A DNA stretch of 64,000 nt from Dyella_D sp052115385 (GCF_052115385.1 NZ_JBFRGP010000007.1:180266-244265); one strand, 5' to 3'. Counted from the first letter of the stretch, positions 42,623-52,487 are shown. Translations and numbers: made by a program. Notes: generated by a model from the letters alone, not told the origin.

Positions 42623-45235
42623 CTAATCGAGGATCACTTCCTCGGCCTCGTCCCGCATGTTGTACGGCGACGACATCACCTTGCCGTACGCACCGGCCTG
42701 CGCCACCAGCACCACGTCGCCCTCCTGCGCTTCCGGCATGCGGCGATCCGTGCCTAGTACGTCGCCGCTTTCGCAGATCGGGCCGACCACCTGGAACAGG
42801 CCGGTGGCCGGTTCGTCCAGGCGGCTGAGGTTGACGATCTCGTGCCAGGCTTCGTACAGCGCGGGGCGGATCAGGCTGTTCATGCCGGTGTCCACGCCGA
42901 GGTAGCGCCAGGCGCCCTTGCCCTTCTGTTGGGTGACGCGGGCCAGCAGCACGCCGGCGTCGGCCACCAGGTAGCGGCCCGGCTCCATCCATAGCTGGTA
43001 GTGCGGATAGGCGGCCTTTACGCCGCGCAGCACGCGGTCCAGGGCGGCGATGTCCAGCCGCGCCTCGCCCGGATGCGAAGGCACGCCGAGGCCGCCGCCG
43101 ATATCGAGGAAGGCCACGCTGCCGATGCGTTCGGCGAGGCTGGCGAGCTGGCCGTAGACCTCGCCCCAATGGCCTTCGTCGAGGATGCCCGAGCCCAGGT
43201 GGGCGTGCAGGCCGCGCACGATCACGCCGTGGGTGTCGGCCAGGCGCAGGAACGGGTCGATCAGTTCCACCGGCAGGCCGAACTTGCTGCCGCTGCCGCC
43301 GGTGCGCACTTTCTCGTGGTGGCCCAGGCCGCGGCCCAGGTCCACGCGCAGCACGATTTCGCGGCCGCGGAACAGTTCGCCCCAGTTTTCGAGCTGGTAC
43401 AGCGCATCCAGCGAGATGGTGGCGCGCGTGGTCAGTGCCCACTCGTAGTCGGCGCGCGGCGCGAAGTTGGGCGTGAACAGCAGCGGCGCCGATTCGGGCA
43501 CCGCGGCCATCACCGCCTTCATCTCGCCCGGCGACACGCATTCGAAGCCGAAGCCTTCCTCGGCCAGCGCCTTGAGGATGGCCGGATGCGTGTTGGCCTT
43601 GACCGCGTAGTGCAGGCGATCGACCGCGCCCAGCGATTTCAACTCGCGCGCCTGCTGGCGCACGGTGGGCAGGTGGTAGACGTAGCGCGGCGTGCGCTCG
43701 GCGCCGAGCTTGAGCAGGCGCTCGCGCTCCGCCGTGCGCCACCACGAAGCCGCCGGGGTAAGCACGTCGCCGCTGCCGTACAGCGCCTGCCAGCTCGGGC
43801 CGAACAAGGCGCTGTCGTCGGTGCGCAGCGCGCCGGCGGCGATCAGCAGCTCGTGCAGATGCGGCAGCAGGTCGTCCACCACGTTCTCGTCCACCACGAA
43901 GGTGAGGTTGAGATTGTTGGACGACTGCGAGATCAGGTGCACGCGGATCTGGCCGAATTCCGCCAGCACGCCGGACAGCGTATGCAACATCGAGCGCATG
44001 CCGCGGCCGACCAGGGTGATCGCCGCGCACGGCGCGATCACCTTGACCCGGCACACCTTGGCCAGGTCGCTGGCGAGCGCGGCGATGGCGTCGGAGTCGA
44101 GCAGGTTCTCGGTGGGGTCCAGCGACACGGTGACGTTGGTCTCGGCCGAACCGATCAGGTCCACCGACAGGCCGTGCTGCTTGAACTGCGCGAACACGTC
44201 GGCGAGGAAGCCGACCTGCTGCCACATGCCCACCGATTCCATCGACACCAGGGTGATGCCCTTGCGCGCGCTGATCGCCTTGACGCTGGGCGCGTGCTCG
44301 CGCACCTCGGGGCCGATCACGGTGCCTTCCAGCTCGGGCCGGTTGGTGTCCTTGATCAGCATCGGCACGCGCGGCTCGCGCAGCGGCGAGAGACAACGCG
44401 GATGCAGCACCTTGGCGCCGGTGGAGGCGATTTCCTGGGCTTCTTCGTAGTCCAGCCGCTGCAGCAGGCGCGCGCCCGGCACCTGGCGCGGGTTGGCGGT
44501 GAACATGCCGGCCACGTCGGTCCAGATTTCCACGCGCTGCGCTTTCAGCAACGCACCGAAGTACGAAGCGGAGGTATCCGAGCCGCCGCGGCCGAGCAGC
44601 ACGGTGCGGCCCTGCACCTCGCGGGCGATGAAGCCCTGCGTGATGAACACCTCGCCCAGCTCCGCCAGCCGCGCGTTGAGCGCCGGGTCCGGACGCGCCT
44701 CGACCATCGCCGAGAGCAGCTTGGTGCGCTCGTTCTGGTTCGGCAGCGCGACCGCGGCGAGGCAGTCGCGCGCATCCAGCCACTCGGTGGACAAGCCGCT
44801 ATGGCTGAGGAAGGCGGCGCCCAGCGCGCTGGACATCAGCTCGCCGTGTGCCTGCACCAGCGCGGCCCAGGCCAGCTCGCCGAGCGCGCCCGGACCTTCC
44901 TCGGCGAGTTTCGCCAGGTCGGACAGGCGCTGTGCGAGCGTTGCCGGAACCGCCAGCTGCATGTGATCGAGCAGGTCGTAATGACGCTGGGCGATCGCTC
45001 GTGCAGCCTCGACCCGTTTGCCCTGGTGTTCCTGGGCGCACATCTGTTTGAGTGCGTCGGTGATGCCGGTGAGCGCGGACACGACCACCAGCACGCGGGC
45101 GCCTTCGGCGCGGCGGCTGGCGACCAGCTCACGGATGTTCTGCCAGCGTGGCAGGGTGGCGACACTGGTGCCGCCGAACTTCATCACGATCCAGGATGCG
45201 TCGGCAGGAAGCGACGCGGGGCTTTGCGGGTTCAC
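42623..45235 (-). CDS. lysA: Bifunctional aspartate kinase/diaminopimelate decarboxylase
   Basis: 870-residue fusion that joins the first and last steps of the DAP-lysine pathway. The N-terminal aspartokinase (about 1-450) has MKFGGTSVAT at the start and ACT-type regulatory domains (about 320-450). The C-terminal LysA (about 490-870) has the PLP lysine in YAVKAN near 544, HAHLGSGI, and CESGDVLG near the end. The same fusion is known in Xanthomonas and Xylella. The start is GTG 45235 behind GAAGG; an upstream extension would run through a palindromic repeat. It supplies DAP to the neighbouring MurL/MurD2 pathway. Confidence 0.93.
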   Translation of the reverse strand: MNPQSPASLPADASWIVMKFGGTSVATLPRWQNIRELVASRRAEGARVLVVVSALTGITDALKQMCAQEHQGKRVEAARAIAQRHYDLLDHMQLAVPATLAQRLSDLAKLAEEGPGALGELAWAALVQAHGELMSSALGAAFLSHSGLSTEWLDARDCLAAVALPNQNERTKLLSAMVEARPDPALNARLAELGEVFITQGFIAREVQGRTVLLGRGGSDTSASYFGALLKAQRVEIWTDVAGMFTANPRQVPGARLLQRLDYEEAQEIASTGAKVLHPRCLSPLREPRVPMLIKDTNRPELEGTVIGPEVREHAPSVKAISARKGITLVSMESVGMWQQVGFLADVFAQFKQHGLSVDLIGSAETNVTVSLDPTENLLDSDAIAALASDLAKVCRVKVIAPCAAITLVGRGMRSMLHTLSGVLAEFGQIRVHLISQSSNNLNLTFVVDENVVDDLLPHLHELLIAAGALRTDDSALFGPSWQALYGSGDVLTPAASWWRTAERERLLKLGAERTPRYVYHLPTVRQQARELKSLGAVDRLHYAVKANTHPAILKALAEEGFGFECVSPGEMKAVMAAVPESAPLLFTPNFAPRADYEWALTTRATISLDALYQLENWGELFRGREIVLRVDLGRGLGHHEKVRTGGSGSKFGLPVELIDPFLRLADTHGVIVRGLHAHLGSGILDEGHWGEVYGQLASLAERIGSVAFLDIGGGLGVPSHPGEARLDIAALDRVLRGVKAAYPHYQLWMEPGRYLVADAGVLLARVTQQKGKGAWRYLGVDTGMNSLIRPALYEAWHEIVNLSRLDEPATGLFQVVGPICESGDVLGTDRRMPEAQEGDVVLVAQAGAYGKVMSSPYNMRDEAEEVILD

Positions 45236-45335
45236 GGATACCTTCGGTGGTGTGGTGGGGGAAGTAATCCAGGGAGTGTTGCGCTGCACCAGGCAAAATT
45301 GCAATGGGATGCAGGGCGAAAATCGGCCAGACGCC

Positions 45336-45434
45336 AGCGTAGGTCGGGGCGAGCCGCAGGCGAACCCCAACGATGCGTATCCGGACGTCTGGACGTCCAT
45401 TGGGGTTCGCCTGCGGCTCACCCCAACCTACGCC
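45336..45434. repeat. Dispersed palindromic repeat, family A, copy 9
   Basis: Full copy with two left-arm changes (GTCGGGGCGAGCC). It lies between fumarase and the lysine-fusion gene, both on the minus strand. Confidence 0.9.
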
Positions 45435-46949
45435 TCAGGCGACGACGACGGGAATCTTGCCGATCCGCGCCTGCCATTCCTTCGGGCCGGTCTGGTGCAC
45501 CGAGGTGCCAGCCGAGTCGACGGCCACGGTCACCGGCATGTCCTTCACCTCGAACTCGTAGATCGCTTCCATGCCGAGGTCGGCGAAGCCCACCACGCGC
45601 GAGGACTTGATCGCCTTCGACACCAGGTACGCGGCGCCACCTACGGCCATCAGGTACACCGACTGGTGCTGCTTGATCGCCTCAATCGCCGCCGGGCCGC
45701 GCTCGGCCTTGCCGACCATGCCGAGCAGGCCGGTCTGCGCCAGCACCTGCTCAGTGAACTTGTCCATGCGCGTGGCGGTGGTGGGGCCGGCGGGGCCGAC
45801 CACTTCGTCGCGCACCGGATCGACCGGGCCGACGTAATAGATGAAGCGGCCACGGAAATCGACCGGCAGCGGCTCGCCCTTGTTGAGCATGTCGACCATG
45901 CGCTTGTGCGCGGCATCGCGGCCGGTGAGCAGCTTGCCGTTGAGCAGCAGCACTTCGCCGGGCTTCCAGTTGGCCACGTCCTCGCGGGTGACCGTGTCGA
46001 GGTCGACGCGGCGGCCCTTCGAGGAGTCGTAGGTGAGCTTGGGCCAATGCTCCAGCGACGGCGCCTCGAGCATCACCGGGCCGGAACCGTCCAGGGTGAA
46101 GTGCGCGTGGCGGGTGGCGGCGCAGTTCGGGATCATCGCCACCGGCAGGTTGGCCGCGTGGGTCGGGTAGTCCTTGATCTTGATGTCGAGCACCGTGGTC
46201 AGGCCGCCCAGGCCCTGCGCGCCGATGCCCAGCGCATTGACCTTCTCGTACAGCTCCAGGCGCAATTCCTCGATGCGGTTCTGCGGGCCGCGCGCGATCA
46301 GCTCCTGGATGTCGATGTGCTCCATCAGCGATTCCTTCGCCAGCAGCATCGCCTTCTCGGCGGTGCCGCCGATGCCGATGCCGAGCATGCCGGGCGGGCA
46401 CCAGCCGGCACCCATGGTCGGCACGGTCTTGAGCACCCAGTCGACGATGGAGTCGGACGGATTGAGCATGGCGAACTTCGACTTCGCTTCCGAACCGCCG
46501 CCCTTCGCCGCCACGATCACCTCGACGGTGTCGCCCGGCACGATCGAGACGTTGATCACCGCCGGCGTGTTGTCCTTGGTGTTGAGGCGCTTGCCGGCCG
46601 GATCGGCCAGCACGCTGGCGCGCAGCTTGTTGTCCGGATGGTTGTAGGCGCGGCGCACGCCCTCGTTGACCATGTCGTCCAGCGACAGCGTGGCGTCCCA
46701 GCGCACGCTCATGCCCACTTTGAGGAAGACAGTGACGATGCCGGTGTCCTGGCACAGCGGGCGATGGCCCTCGGCCGCCATGCGCGAGTTGATCAGGATC
46801 TGCGCCATCGCATCGCGCGCCGCCGGCGATTCCTCGCGCTCGTAGGCCTGGGCGAGGCTGGTGATGTAGTCGACCGGGTGGTAGTAGCTGATGTACTGCA
46901 GGGCGTCGGCGACGGACTGGATCAGATCGTCTTGCTTGATGGTGGTCAT
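45435..46949 (-). CDS. fumA: Class I fumarate hydratase
   Basis: 504-residue iron-sulfur fumarase. N-terminal catalytic domain with RPLCQDTG near 67, GWCPPGMLGIGIGGTAEKAM near 185 and a third Cys in IPNCAATRH. The C-terminal domain ends in HQTGPKEWQARIG. The three cysteines that hold the [4Fe-4S] cluster are present. It makes malate from fumarate in the citric acid cycle. ATG at 46949 follows no strong Shine-Dalgarno site. Single gene, with a repeat behind it. Confidence 0.94.
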   Translation of the reverse strand: MTTIKQDDLIQSVADALQYISYYHPVDYITSLAQAYEREESPAARDAMAQILINSRMAAEGHRPLCQDTGIVTVFLKVGMSVRWDATLSLDDMVNEGVRRAYNHPDNKLRASVLADPAGKRLNTKDNTPAVINVSIVPGDTVEVIVAAKGGGSEAKSKFAMLNPSDSIVDWVLKTVPTMGAGWCPPGMLGIGIGGTAEKAMLLAKESLMEHIDIQELIARGPQNRIEELRLELYEKVNALGIGAQGLGGLTTVLDIKIKDYPTHAANLPVAMIPNCAATRHAHFTLDGSGPVMLEAPSLEHWPKLTYDSSKGRRVDLDTVTREDVANWKPGEVLLLNGKLLTGRDAAHKRMVDMLNKGEPLPVDFRGRFIYYVGPVDPVRDEVVGPAGPTTATRMDKFTEQVLAQTGLLGMVGKAERGPAAIEAIKQHQSVYLMAVGGAAYLVSKAIKSSRVVGFADLGMEAIYEFEVKDMPVTVAVDSAGTSVHQTGPKEWQARIGKIPVVVA

Positions 46950-47549
46950 GGCGGCTGCTTGGAATGCGGGAGGGGGAACCTTGCCGCGATGCGTTTTTCG
47001 CGGCGCACAACCCGTCTATTGTGCCGCAAGCGGGCGGAAGCGCCCAAACCGCTGACTGGAAAGCGGTTTCACGCCTGATGAGCGATGGAGAAAACCCCTG
47101 TTGCGGTGCTTGCCCCAGCTCACATTGCGGCACCGACTGACCGGCGCCGTGGCGCCCGCCGACGCAACGAACGTTGCTCCGACGGAGGTTCGACGGCCGC
47201 AAGGCATATGCATCGAAATAATCGTCATATCGCGACGATGCGCAATTTTTTGCGTGTTGAAAACTCAGGTAAATCAATTTGATGTAACTGCGCAAGCCGA
47301 TAGGCCCGCGCCACAGCCATTTGATTCGCAAGATATTTCGTCACGAGTCCACTTTGCGAGCGCCAGCCATCGCGCTAGTTTTGCCGCACCGATACCTCGG
47401 CGTTCAGGGGAGCCACGTATCGGCGGGGAAGTTCTTCGCATTGACCAAAGCAGCGCTTAGCCGGCCCGGCCGCGGAGCGCGGCGTCGGCATGTGCCGCCC
47501 GCCGTCCGTTCGCATCCGCGCTTCCGGGTCCATCCACGGAGGAATGCAC
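46950..47549. other. 600-base intergenic region, fumarase to S53 peptidase
   Basis: Divergent promoter region for two outward-facing genes. It is less GC-rich than its surroundings around 47210-47350. Short ORFs inside (for example 47085-47282) have no protein-like composition or ribosome site. I see no RNA gene or clear regulatory motif. Confidence 0.4.
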
Positions 47550-49484
47550 ATGCTCGCCCAGCTTCACCGCAAGACCCTCGCCGCGTCCCTGACGCTCCTG
47601 TTCGCCACCGTTTCCACTGCCACCTTTGCCGCCGGCACCAAGCCAGCCGCCGATCTGGGCGCCGCCAATGCTGACCAGAAGGTCAACGTCACCCTGGTGC
47701 TGAAACTGCACAATCAGGAGCAGCTGGAACAGTACGTCCAACAGAGCGTGACGCCAGGCCATCCGAACTTCCGCCGCTTCCTGACCACCGCGCAGTTCGC
47801 CGACAAGTACGGCGCGACGGACCAGGAGATCAAGCGGGTACAGGACTTCCTCCGCCAGAACGGGCTTACCGGCACGCTGCTGCCCAATCGCATGGCGATC
47901 CGTACCACCGGCACCGTCAGCCAGTTCGCCACGGCCTTCCAGGCGCCGATCCACAACTATGTGCCGAAGGAAGGCGGCGACGTGTTCCATCGTCCCGCCA
48001 AGGCGCTGACCCTGCCGGCTTCCATCGCCGACACCGTGCTGGTCGCCTCGGGCCTCAGCAACGAGCACAGGCTGCTGTCGCATCGCATCACCACGCCCGA
48101 TAGCGTCAAGCAGGCCACGCAGCAGTTCGCCGCGAAGGCCGAGGCCAAGGTCGCCGCGGCGCCCGCCAAGACCGCCAGCAGCAACCCCACCGCGACCGGC
48201 GTGCCGGGCGAGTACACCGTGGGCGACGCCGCCAACTTCTACAACATCAATCCGCTGTATGCGCGCGGCATCACCGGCAGGGGCACCACGATCGCCATCG
48301 TCACGCTGTCGGACTTCTATCCGTCCGACGCGCAGGCCTACTGGGACGGCATCGGCCTGACCACCAAGGCCAACCGCATCGTCAAGGTCGCCGTCGACGG
48401 CGGCGCCTCGTTCGATGGCGGCAGCGGCGAGACCTCGCTGGACGTGGAGCAGTCCGGCGGCCTGGCACCCGAGGCGGACATCCTGGTGTACCACGCGCCC
48501 AATGCCGGCAACAGCTTCACCAATGCCGCGCTGCAGGCCGTGTCCGACAACGTCGCCGACACCATCTCCACCAGCTGGGGTTCGCCGGAAATCTTCAACT
48601 TCGCCGCGCTCAACGTCGACGGCGCCAAGAACACCGACACCACCGACGTGGGCGACCTGCAGATCTGGCATCAGATCCTGCTGGAAGCCGCCGTGCAGGG
48701 GCAGTCGTTCTTCGCCGCGACCGGCGATTCCGGCGCCTACGACACGGTGCGCGGCCTCGGCGTCGGCACCACCCCGGGTACCTTCAACGCACCGCTGACG
48801 GTGGACACACCGGCATCCGATCCGTTGATGACCGCCGCGGGCGGCACCACCACGCCCTTCAGCTACAAGTTCCGCACCGGCCCGGTGCAGTCGATCACCA
48901 AGGAACAGGTGTGGGGCTGGGATTACATCCAGAACTACTTCGACCAGTACGTCGGCAAGGGCGTGATCGACCTGTTCTCGGTCGGCGGCGGCGGCGGCGT
49001 GAGCGTGTACTGGAAGCGGCCGTTCTACCAGCTGTTCACCCAGGGTATCCGCACCAGCGCGAAGAACCAGACGCTGACCTTCAACGACACCACCGGTCCG
49101 CAGGTGCTGCTGCAACTGCCGGGCAACTTCCATGGCCGCAACCTGCCGGACATCTCGCTCAATGCGGATCCGGAGACCGGCTACATCGTGATCTCCACCG
49201 TCGATGGCGGCGCCACCTCGGGCAACGGCGGCACCAGCTTCGTGGCACCGCAGCTCAACGGCATCAGCGCGCTGCTGACGCAGAGCTCGCACCACCGCGT
49301 GGGCTTCTGGAATCCGCAGGTGTATGCGCTGCAGAACATCTTCGGCTACGGCAACTGGACCAGCTTCAACGACATCCGCCAGGGCGACAACTGGTTCTAC
49401 CAGGGCAAGGGCGGCTACGAGCCGGGTTCGGGCATCGGTACGCTGAACGTCGCGAACTTCGATCTGTTCCTGCGCGCGTTCTGA
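47550..49484 (+). CDS. S53-family (sedolisin) secreted serine-carboxyl peptidase
   Basis: 644-residue preproenzyme. Signal peptide (LAASLTLLFATVSTATFA), activation prodomain (about 30-200, KVNVTLVLKLHNQEQLEQYV), then the catalytic domain with the E/D pair in GETSLDVEQ (near 294-298) and the catalytic Ser in GGTSFVAP (near 560). S53 enzymes cut proteins at acid pH outside the cell. Two ATGs are possible; the second (47550) has the correct 7-base distance to GGAGG. A strong terminator follows. Confidence 0.92.
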   Translation: MLAQLHRKTLAASLTLLFATVSTATFAAGTKPAADLGAANADQKVNVTLVLKLHNQEQLEQYVQQSVTPGHPNFRRFLTTAQFADKYGATDQEIKRVQDFLRQNGLTGTLLPNRMAIRTTGTVSQFATAFQAPIHNYVPKEGGDVFHRPAKALTLPASIADTVLVASGLSNEHRLLSHRITTPDSVKQATQQFAAKAEAKVAAAPAKTASSNPTATGVPGEYTVGDAANFYNINPLYARGITGRGTTIAIVTLSDFYPSDAQAYWDGIGLTTKANRIVKVAVDGGASFDGGSGETSLDVEQSGGLAPEADILVYHAPNAGNSFTNAALQAVSDNVADTISTSWGSPEIFNFAALNVDGAKNTDTTDVGDLQIWHQILLEAAVQGQSFFAATGDSGAYDTVRGLGVGTTPGTFNAPLTVDTPASDPLMTAAGGTTTPFSYKFRTGPVQSITKEQVWGWDYIQNYFDQYVGKGVIDLFSVGGGGGVSVYWKRPFYQLFTQGIRTSAKNQTLTFNDTTGPQVLLQLPGNFHGRNLPDISLNADPETGYIVISTVDGGATSGNGGTSFVAPQLNGISALLTQSSHHRVGFWNPQVYALQNIFGYGNWTSFNDIRQGDNWFYQGKGGYEPGSGIGTLNVANFDLFLRAF

Positions 49485-49511
49485 AACGTCTTTACAGCTA
49501 CAGGACTTTGG

Positions 49512-49537
49512 CCGGCCCCGCGAGGGGCCGGTTCTTA
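49512..49537 (+). terminator. Terminator after the S53 peptidase
   Basis: CCGGCCCC-GCGA-GGGGCCGG, a perfect 8-bp stem followed by TTCTTAT. Confidence 0.85.
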
Positions 49538-49541
49538 TAAA

Positions 49542-49572
49542 AAGAAATGGCTGCCCGAGGCAGCCATTTCTT
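49542..49572. terminator. Bidirectional terminator between S53 peptidase and barrel protein
   Basis: AAGAAATGGCTGCC-CGA-GGCAGCCATTTCTT, a perfect 14-bp stem with A/T-rich ends on both sides, fit to stop transcription from either strand. Confidence 0.85.
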
Positions 49573-49600
49573 CATTGCGTACAACATCCGGCACTTCGAC

Positions 49601-50266
49601 TTAAAAGCGATATTCAGCCGAAACACCATAAAGGTCCGTACCGAACGAACTGTCGTTGCGCATTTTGCTACGGTAATAATCGTAGTTAAAACTCATGCCG
49701 AAATGCTGGTTGAAATCGTAACCAACACCTACGCCGGCGTAATACTGGTTGCTGGTGTGCTGAAGCGAAGCCACTCGCAGGCCCAGCCCCGACGACGGGC
49801 TGCTCATCCTTGCGACGTAATCGGAATTGGCGCGGAACAAGCCGCCGCGCCCCGAGAAGAACCAGTCGTCGTCGACGCGATACTTGATGTTGCCGCCGAG
49901 CACCACGCCCTTGGTCGTCTGCCGCGCCTTGCCCGAAAGCGTCTCGACTACGACGGGACCCATTTTCGGGCCCACTTCGGTAATGGTGCCTACCACGTCG
50001 GCCTTGAGCTTGCCCAGGTTCACATAACCGGTTTCGATACCAAGCGCGATATTGTCGAGATTCCACGCATAGCCGAAGCGCAGGCCCGCACCCCAGCTGT
50101 TCTTTTCGTTGTGCCCGTCGCGGAACACCTTGTTCCGGGACAGCTGCTGCGTCTGGCTGCCCACTTCACCATTGACGAAAAATTGGCCGTCGTCGGCAGC
50201 CAGGGCCGCGCCGGACGCCGCCACCATTGCCGCCGCGACAGCGGCCTTGGAAATCCAGTGTTTCAT
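49601..50266 (-). CDS. Outer-membrane beta-barrel protein
   Basis: 221-residue small barrel with a signal peptide (AAVAAAMVAASGAALAADD). Amphipathic strands run throughout (FFVNGEVGSQTQ, GAGLRFGYAWNLDNIALGIE, YYAGVGVGYDFNQHFGMSF), and the C-terminal residue is Phe, the BAM-recognition signature. It resembles OmpX/OmpA-N type eight-strand barrels. Function not known. It is divergent from the amino-acid permease, with a perfect palindrome in the gap. Confidence 0.87.
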   Translation of the reverse strand: MKHWISKAAVAAAMVAASGAALAADDGQFFVNGEVGSQTQQLSRNKVFRDGHNEKNSWGAGLRFGYAWNLDNIALGIETGYVNLGKLKADVVGTITEVGPKMGPVVVETLSGKARQTTKGVVLGGNIKYRVDDDWFFSGRGGLFRANSDYVARMSSPSSGLGLRVASLQHTSNQYYAGVGVGYDFNQHFGMSFNYDYYRSKMRNDSSFGTDLYGVSAEYRF

Positions 50267-50403
50267 TTGATACCTGCTGATTCGTGAAGAGGAAATGCGC
50301 CGGCCCGACTCCCGTTGCCACCTGCCCTAGCTCGACGCACGTTCTGCCGATAGATGAAGATTTGTCGGGCTCGGCATAGTAGGAAGCGGAATAAAGCGGG
50401 TAA

Positions 50404-50419
50404 CCCAGATTAATCTGGG
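50404..50419. promoter_or_regulatory. Perfect 16-bp palindrome in divergent promoter region
   Basis: CCCAGATTAATCTGGG, between the divergent barrel and permease genes. It is too short and AT-centred for a terminator, so probably an operator. The regulator is unknown. Confidence 0.45.
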
Positions 50420-50500
50420 CCGATCAATCGCCTCGCCCTTGCCCGCTCCCCCATTACCCGCCATGCTCGCCGCCAGTTTTATCCACAGGGCGGCCCCTCC

Positions 50501-51829
50501 ATGAGCGATACCCCGGCATCCGGTTACGTGCGGCGACTGAGTTCGTGGGATGCCGCCATGATCGTGGTGGGCGGGATCATCGGCGGCGGGATCTTCTTGA
50601 ATCCCGGCATCGCCGCGCAGCGCACGGAGTCCGGGCTGGCCTTGTTGCTGGTGTGGGTCGGCGCCGGCGTGCTCACGCTGATCGGCGCGCTGTGCTACGC
50701 GGAGCTGGGCGCGCGGCGGCCGCATGCCGGCGGCAGTTACGTCTACCTGCGCGAGGCGTTCGGCTCGCTGGCGGGTTTCCTGTTCGGCTGGACCATGCTG
50801 CTGGTGATCTATTCCGGCTCGGCGGCGGCGGTGGCGACGATCTTCGCCAGCTACGCCTCCGGCGTGTTCGGCCTGCCGCCCGGCACGGTCAAGCCGCTGG
50901 CCGCGGGCGCCCTGGTCTTCGTCGCCGGCATCAACCTGTTCGGCCTGAAGCTGGGCGCGCAGGTGCAGAACCTGTTCACGCTGTTGAAGCTGCTGGCGGT
51001 GGCGGTGCTGGTGGTGTGCGGCTTGTTCCTGGCCGGCGCCAATGGTGCGGGCGTGCTGGCTGCCGATCCGGCGCGCGGCAACGTGGGCTTTATCGGTGCG
51101 GCCTTGCCGGTGCTGTTCGCGTATTCGGGTTTTACTTATCTCAATAATCTTGCCGGTGAAGTGCGCGAGCCGCAGCGGACGCTGCCGCGGTCCTTGTTCA
51201 TGGGCATGCTGCTGGTGATCGCGGTGTACGCGCTGGTCAACGTGGCGTATCTCGCCGTGCTGGGCCACGCCGGCCTCGCTGCCAGCACCACGCCGGCGGC
51301 CGACGTAATGAATCGCGTGTTCGGGCCGATCGGCGCCAAGCTGATCGCGATCGGTATCGCCATCTCAACGCTGGGCTTCTGCAACATCACCCTGGTGGCC
51401 GGCGCGCGCGTGCTGCAGGTGATGGGCGAGGATGGCCTGTTCTTCCGCAGCGTGGCCAAGCTGCACCCGCAGCACCGCACGCCGAACGTGGCCCTGCTGC
51501 TGCTCTCCGGCTGGGCCGTGCTGCTGGCACTGTCGGGCAGCTACGGCCAATTGCTCGACTACGCCACCTTCGGCGACTGGCTGGCCTGCGCGCTGGGCGT
51601 GGCCACCCTGTTCTGGTATCGCCGTACCCAGGGCGCGGAGGCCAGCTTCCGTGTGCCGGGCTATCCGCTGCTGCCGCTGATCTTCGTCGGCGTGGTGGGC
51701 TGGGTGGTGATCGAGACCATGCGCAGCAATCCGGTCAACGCGGGCATCGGCGTGCTGATCATGCTCGCCGGCATCCCGGTCTATTACATCTGGCGCCGGC
51801 TGTTTCCGCTCGCTGCCAGCGCCGACTGA
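50501..51829 (+). CDS. APC-superfamily amino acid permease
   Basis: 442-residue inner-membrane transporter with 12 predicted TMs. It opens with the APC signature MIVVGGIIGGGIFLNPG in TM1 and GALCYAELGARRPHAGGSYVY before TM3, typical of the YfnA/cationic-amino-acid branch. It imports amino acids by proton symport or exchange. Substrate is not predictable. It is first of the plus-strand run leading to the molybdenum hydroxylase genes, but a 124-base gap suggests it is separate. Confidence 0.92.
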   Translation: MSDTPASGYVRRLSSWDAAMIVVGGIIGGGIFLNPGIAAQRTESGLALLLVWVGAGVLTLIGALCYAELGARRPHAGGSYVYLREAFGSLAGFLFGWTMLLVIYSGSAAAVATIFASYASGVFGLPPGTVKPLAAGALVFVAGINLFGLKLGAQVQNLFTLLKLLAVAVLVVCGLFLAGANGAGVLAADPARGNVGFIGAALPVLFAYSGFTYLNNLAGEVREPQRTLPRSLFMGMLLVIAVYALVNVAYLAVLGHAGLAASTTPAADVMNRVFGPIGAKLIAIGIAISTLGFCNITLVAGARVLQVMGEDGLFFRSVAKLHPQHRTPNVALLLLSGWAVLLALSGSYGQLLDYATFGDWLACALGVATLFWYRRTQGAEASFRVPGYPLLPLIFVGVVGWVVIETMRSNPVNAGIGVLIMLAGIPVYYIWRRLFPLAASAD

Positions 51830-51953
51830 GTTCGCCTTTCCTCCCCTCCGCGGCCGCTCAGCATGAACGCGGCCGCCGGTCCGCGCCCCGCGCAGTGCCC
51901 AAGCCGCCCCCCGCGATGCCACAATGCACCGGATCGGCAAGGAGAGTTTCACG

Positions 51954-52487
51954 ATGGCGCAGGCGCAGGCCCTGGCAAGCAATCCGACCAGCAGCATCAC
52001 TCCCGAGAAGGTGCGCGAAGGCATCGCCGTGGAGATCAACGGCCGCCCGTTCCGCCATACCGGCGATCCGGACATGCCGCTGCTGTGGTACCTGCGCGAC
52101 GTGCTGCGCCTCACCGGCACCAAGTACGCCGGCGATCACGGCCTGGGCGGCGCGGACCTGGTGCTGGTCAACAACAAGCCGGTGTCGGCCGCGGGCGTGC
52201 CCATGCATGAGCTGGCCGACAAGAAGATCACCACCGTGGAAGGGCTCGCGGCCACCGACGGCAAGCTGCATCCGCTGCAGCAGGCCTTCGTCGACGAGGA
52301 CGCGATCGGCTGCGGCTACTGCACGCCGGGCTGGCTGATCGCTTCGCTGGACCTGCTCAACCGCCATCCGCAGCCGACCGACGACCAGATCGACCAGCTG
52401 CCCAACCTGTGCCGCTGCGGCTGCCAGACCCGCGTGCGCCGCGCGATCAAGCGCGCCTCGGCGGCGATGGCCGGAGGCCGCGCATGA
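51954..52487 (+). CDS. Isoquinoline 1-oxidoreductase alpha-like subunit lacking the plant-type [2Fe-2S] cysteines
   Basis: 177-residue small subunit of a xanthine-dehydrogenase-family molybdenum hydroxylase. The C-terminal helical cluster site is intact (IGCGYCTPG near 118 and LCRCGCQ near 150). At residues 58-80, where relatives hold the plant-ferredoxin cluster (GCGxxxCGAC and a later Cys), this protein reads KYAGDHGLGGADLVL and PVSAAG: all four Cys are gone. ATG 51954 follows AAGGAGAG. The stop overlaps the large-subunit start by ATGA. The fold is kept, but only one cluster can be present. Confidence 0.88.
   Translation: MAQAQALASNPTSSITPEKVREGIAVEINGRPFRHTGDPDMPLLWYLRDVLRLTGTKYAGDHGLGGADLVLVNNKPVSAAGVPMHELADKKITTVEGLAATDGKLHPLQQAFVDEDAIGCGYCTPGWLIASLDLLNRHPQPTDDQIDQLPNLCRCGCQTRVRRAIKRASAAMAGGRA

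Noticed and set aside
45236..45421. N-terminal extension of the aspartokinase/DAP decarboxylase gene
   Set aside because: The extension is coded by a dispersed family A repeat; GTG 45235 has its own ribosome site and gives the normal N-terminus.
47085..47282. 65-codon ORF in the fumarase-S53 gap
   Set aside because: Unnatural composition, no ribosome-binding site, no recognisable domain.
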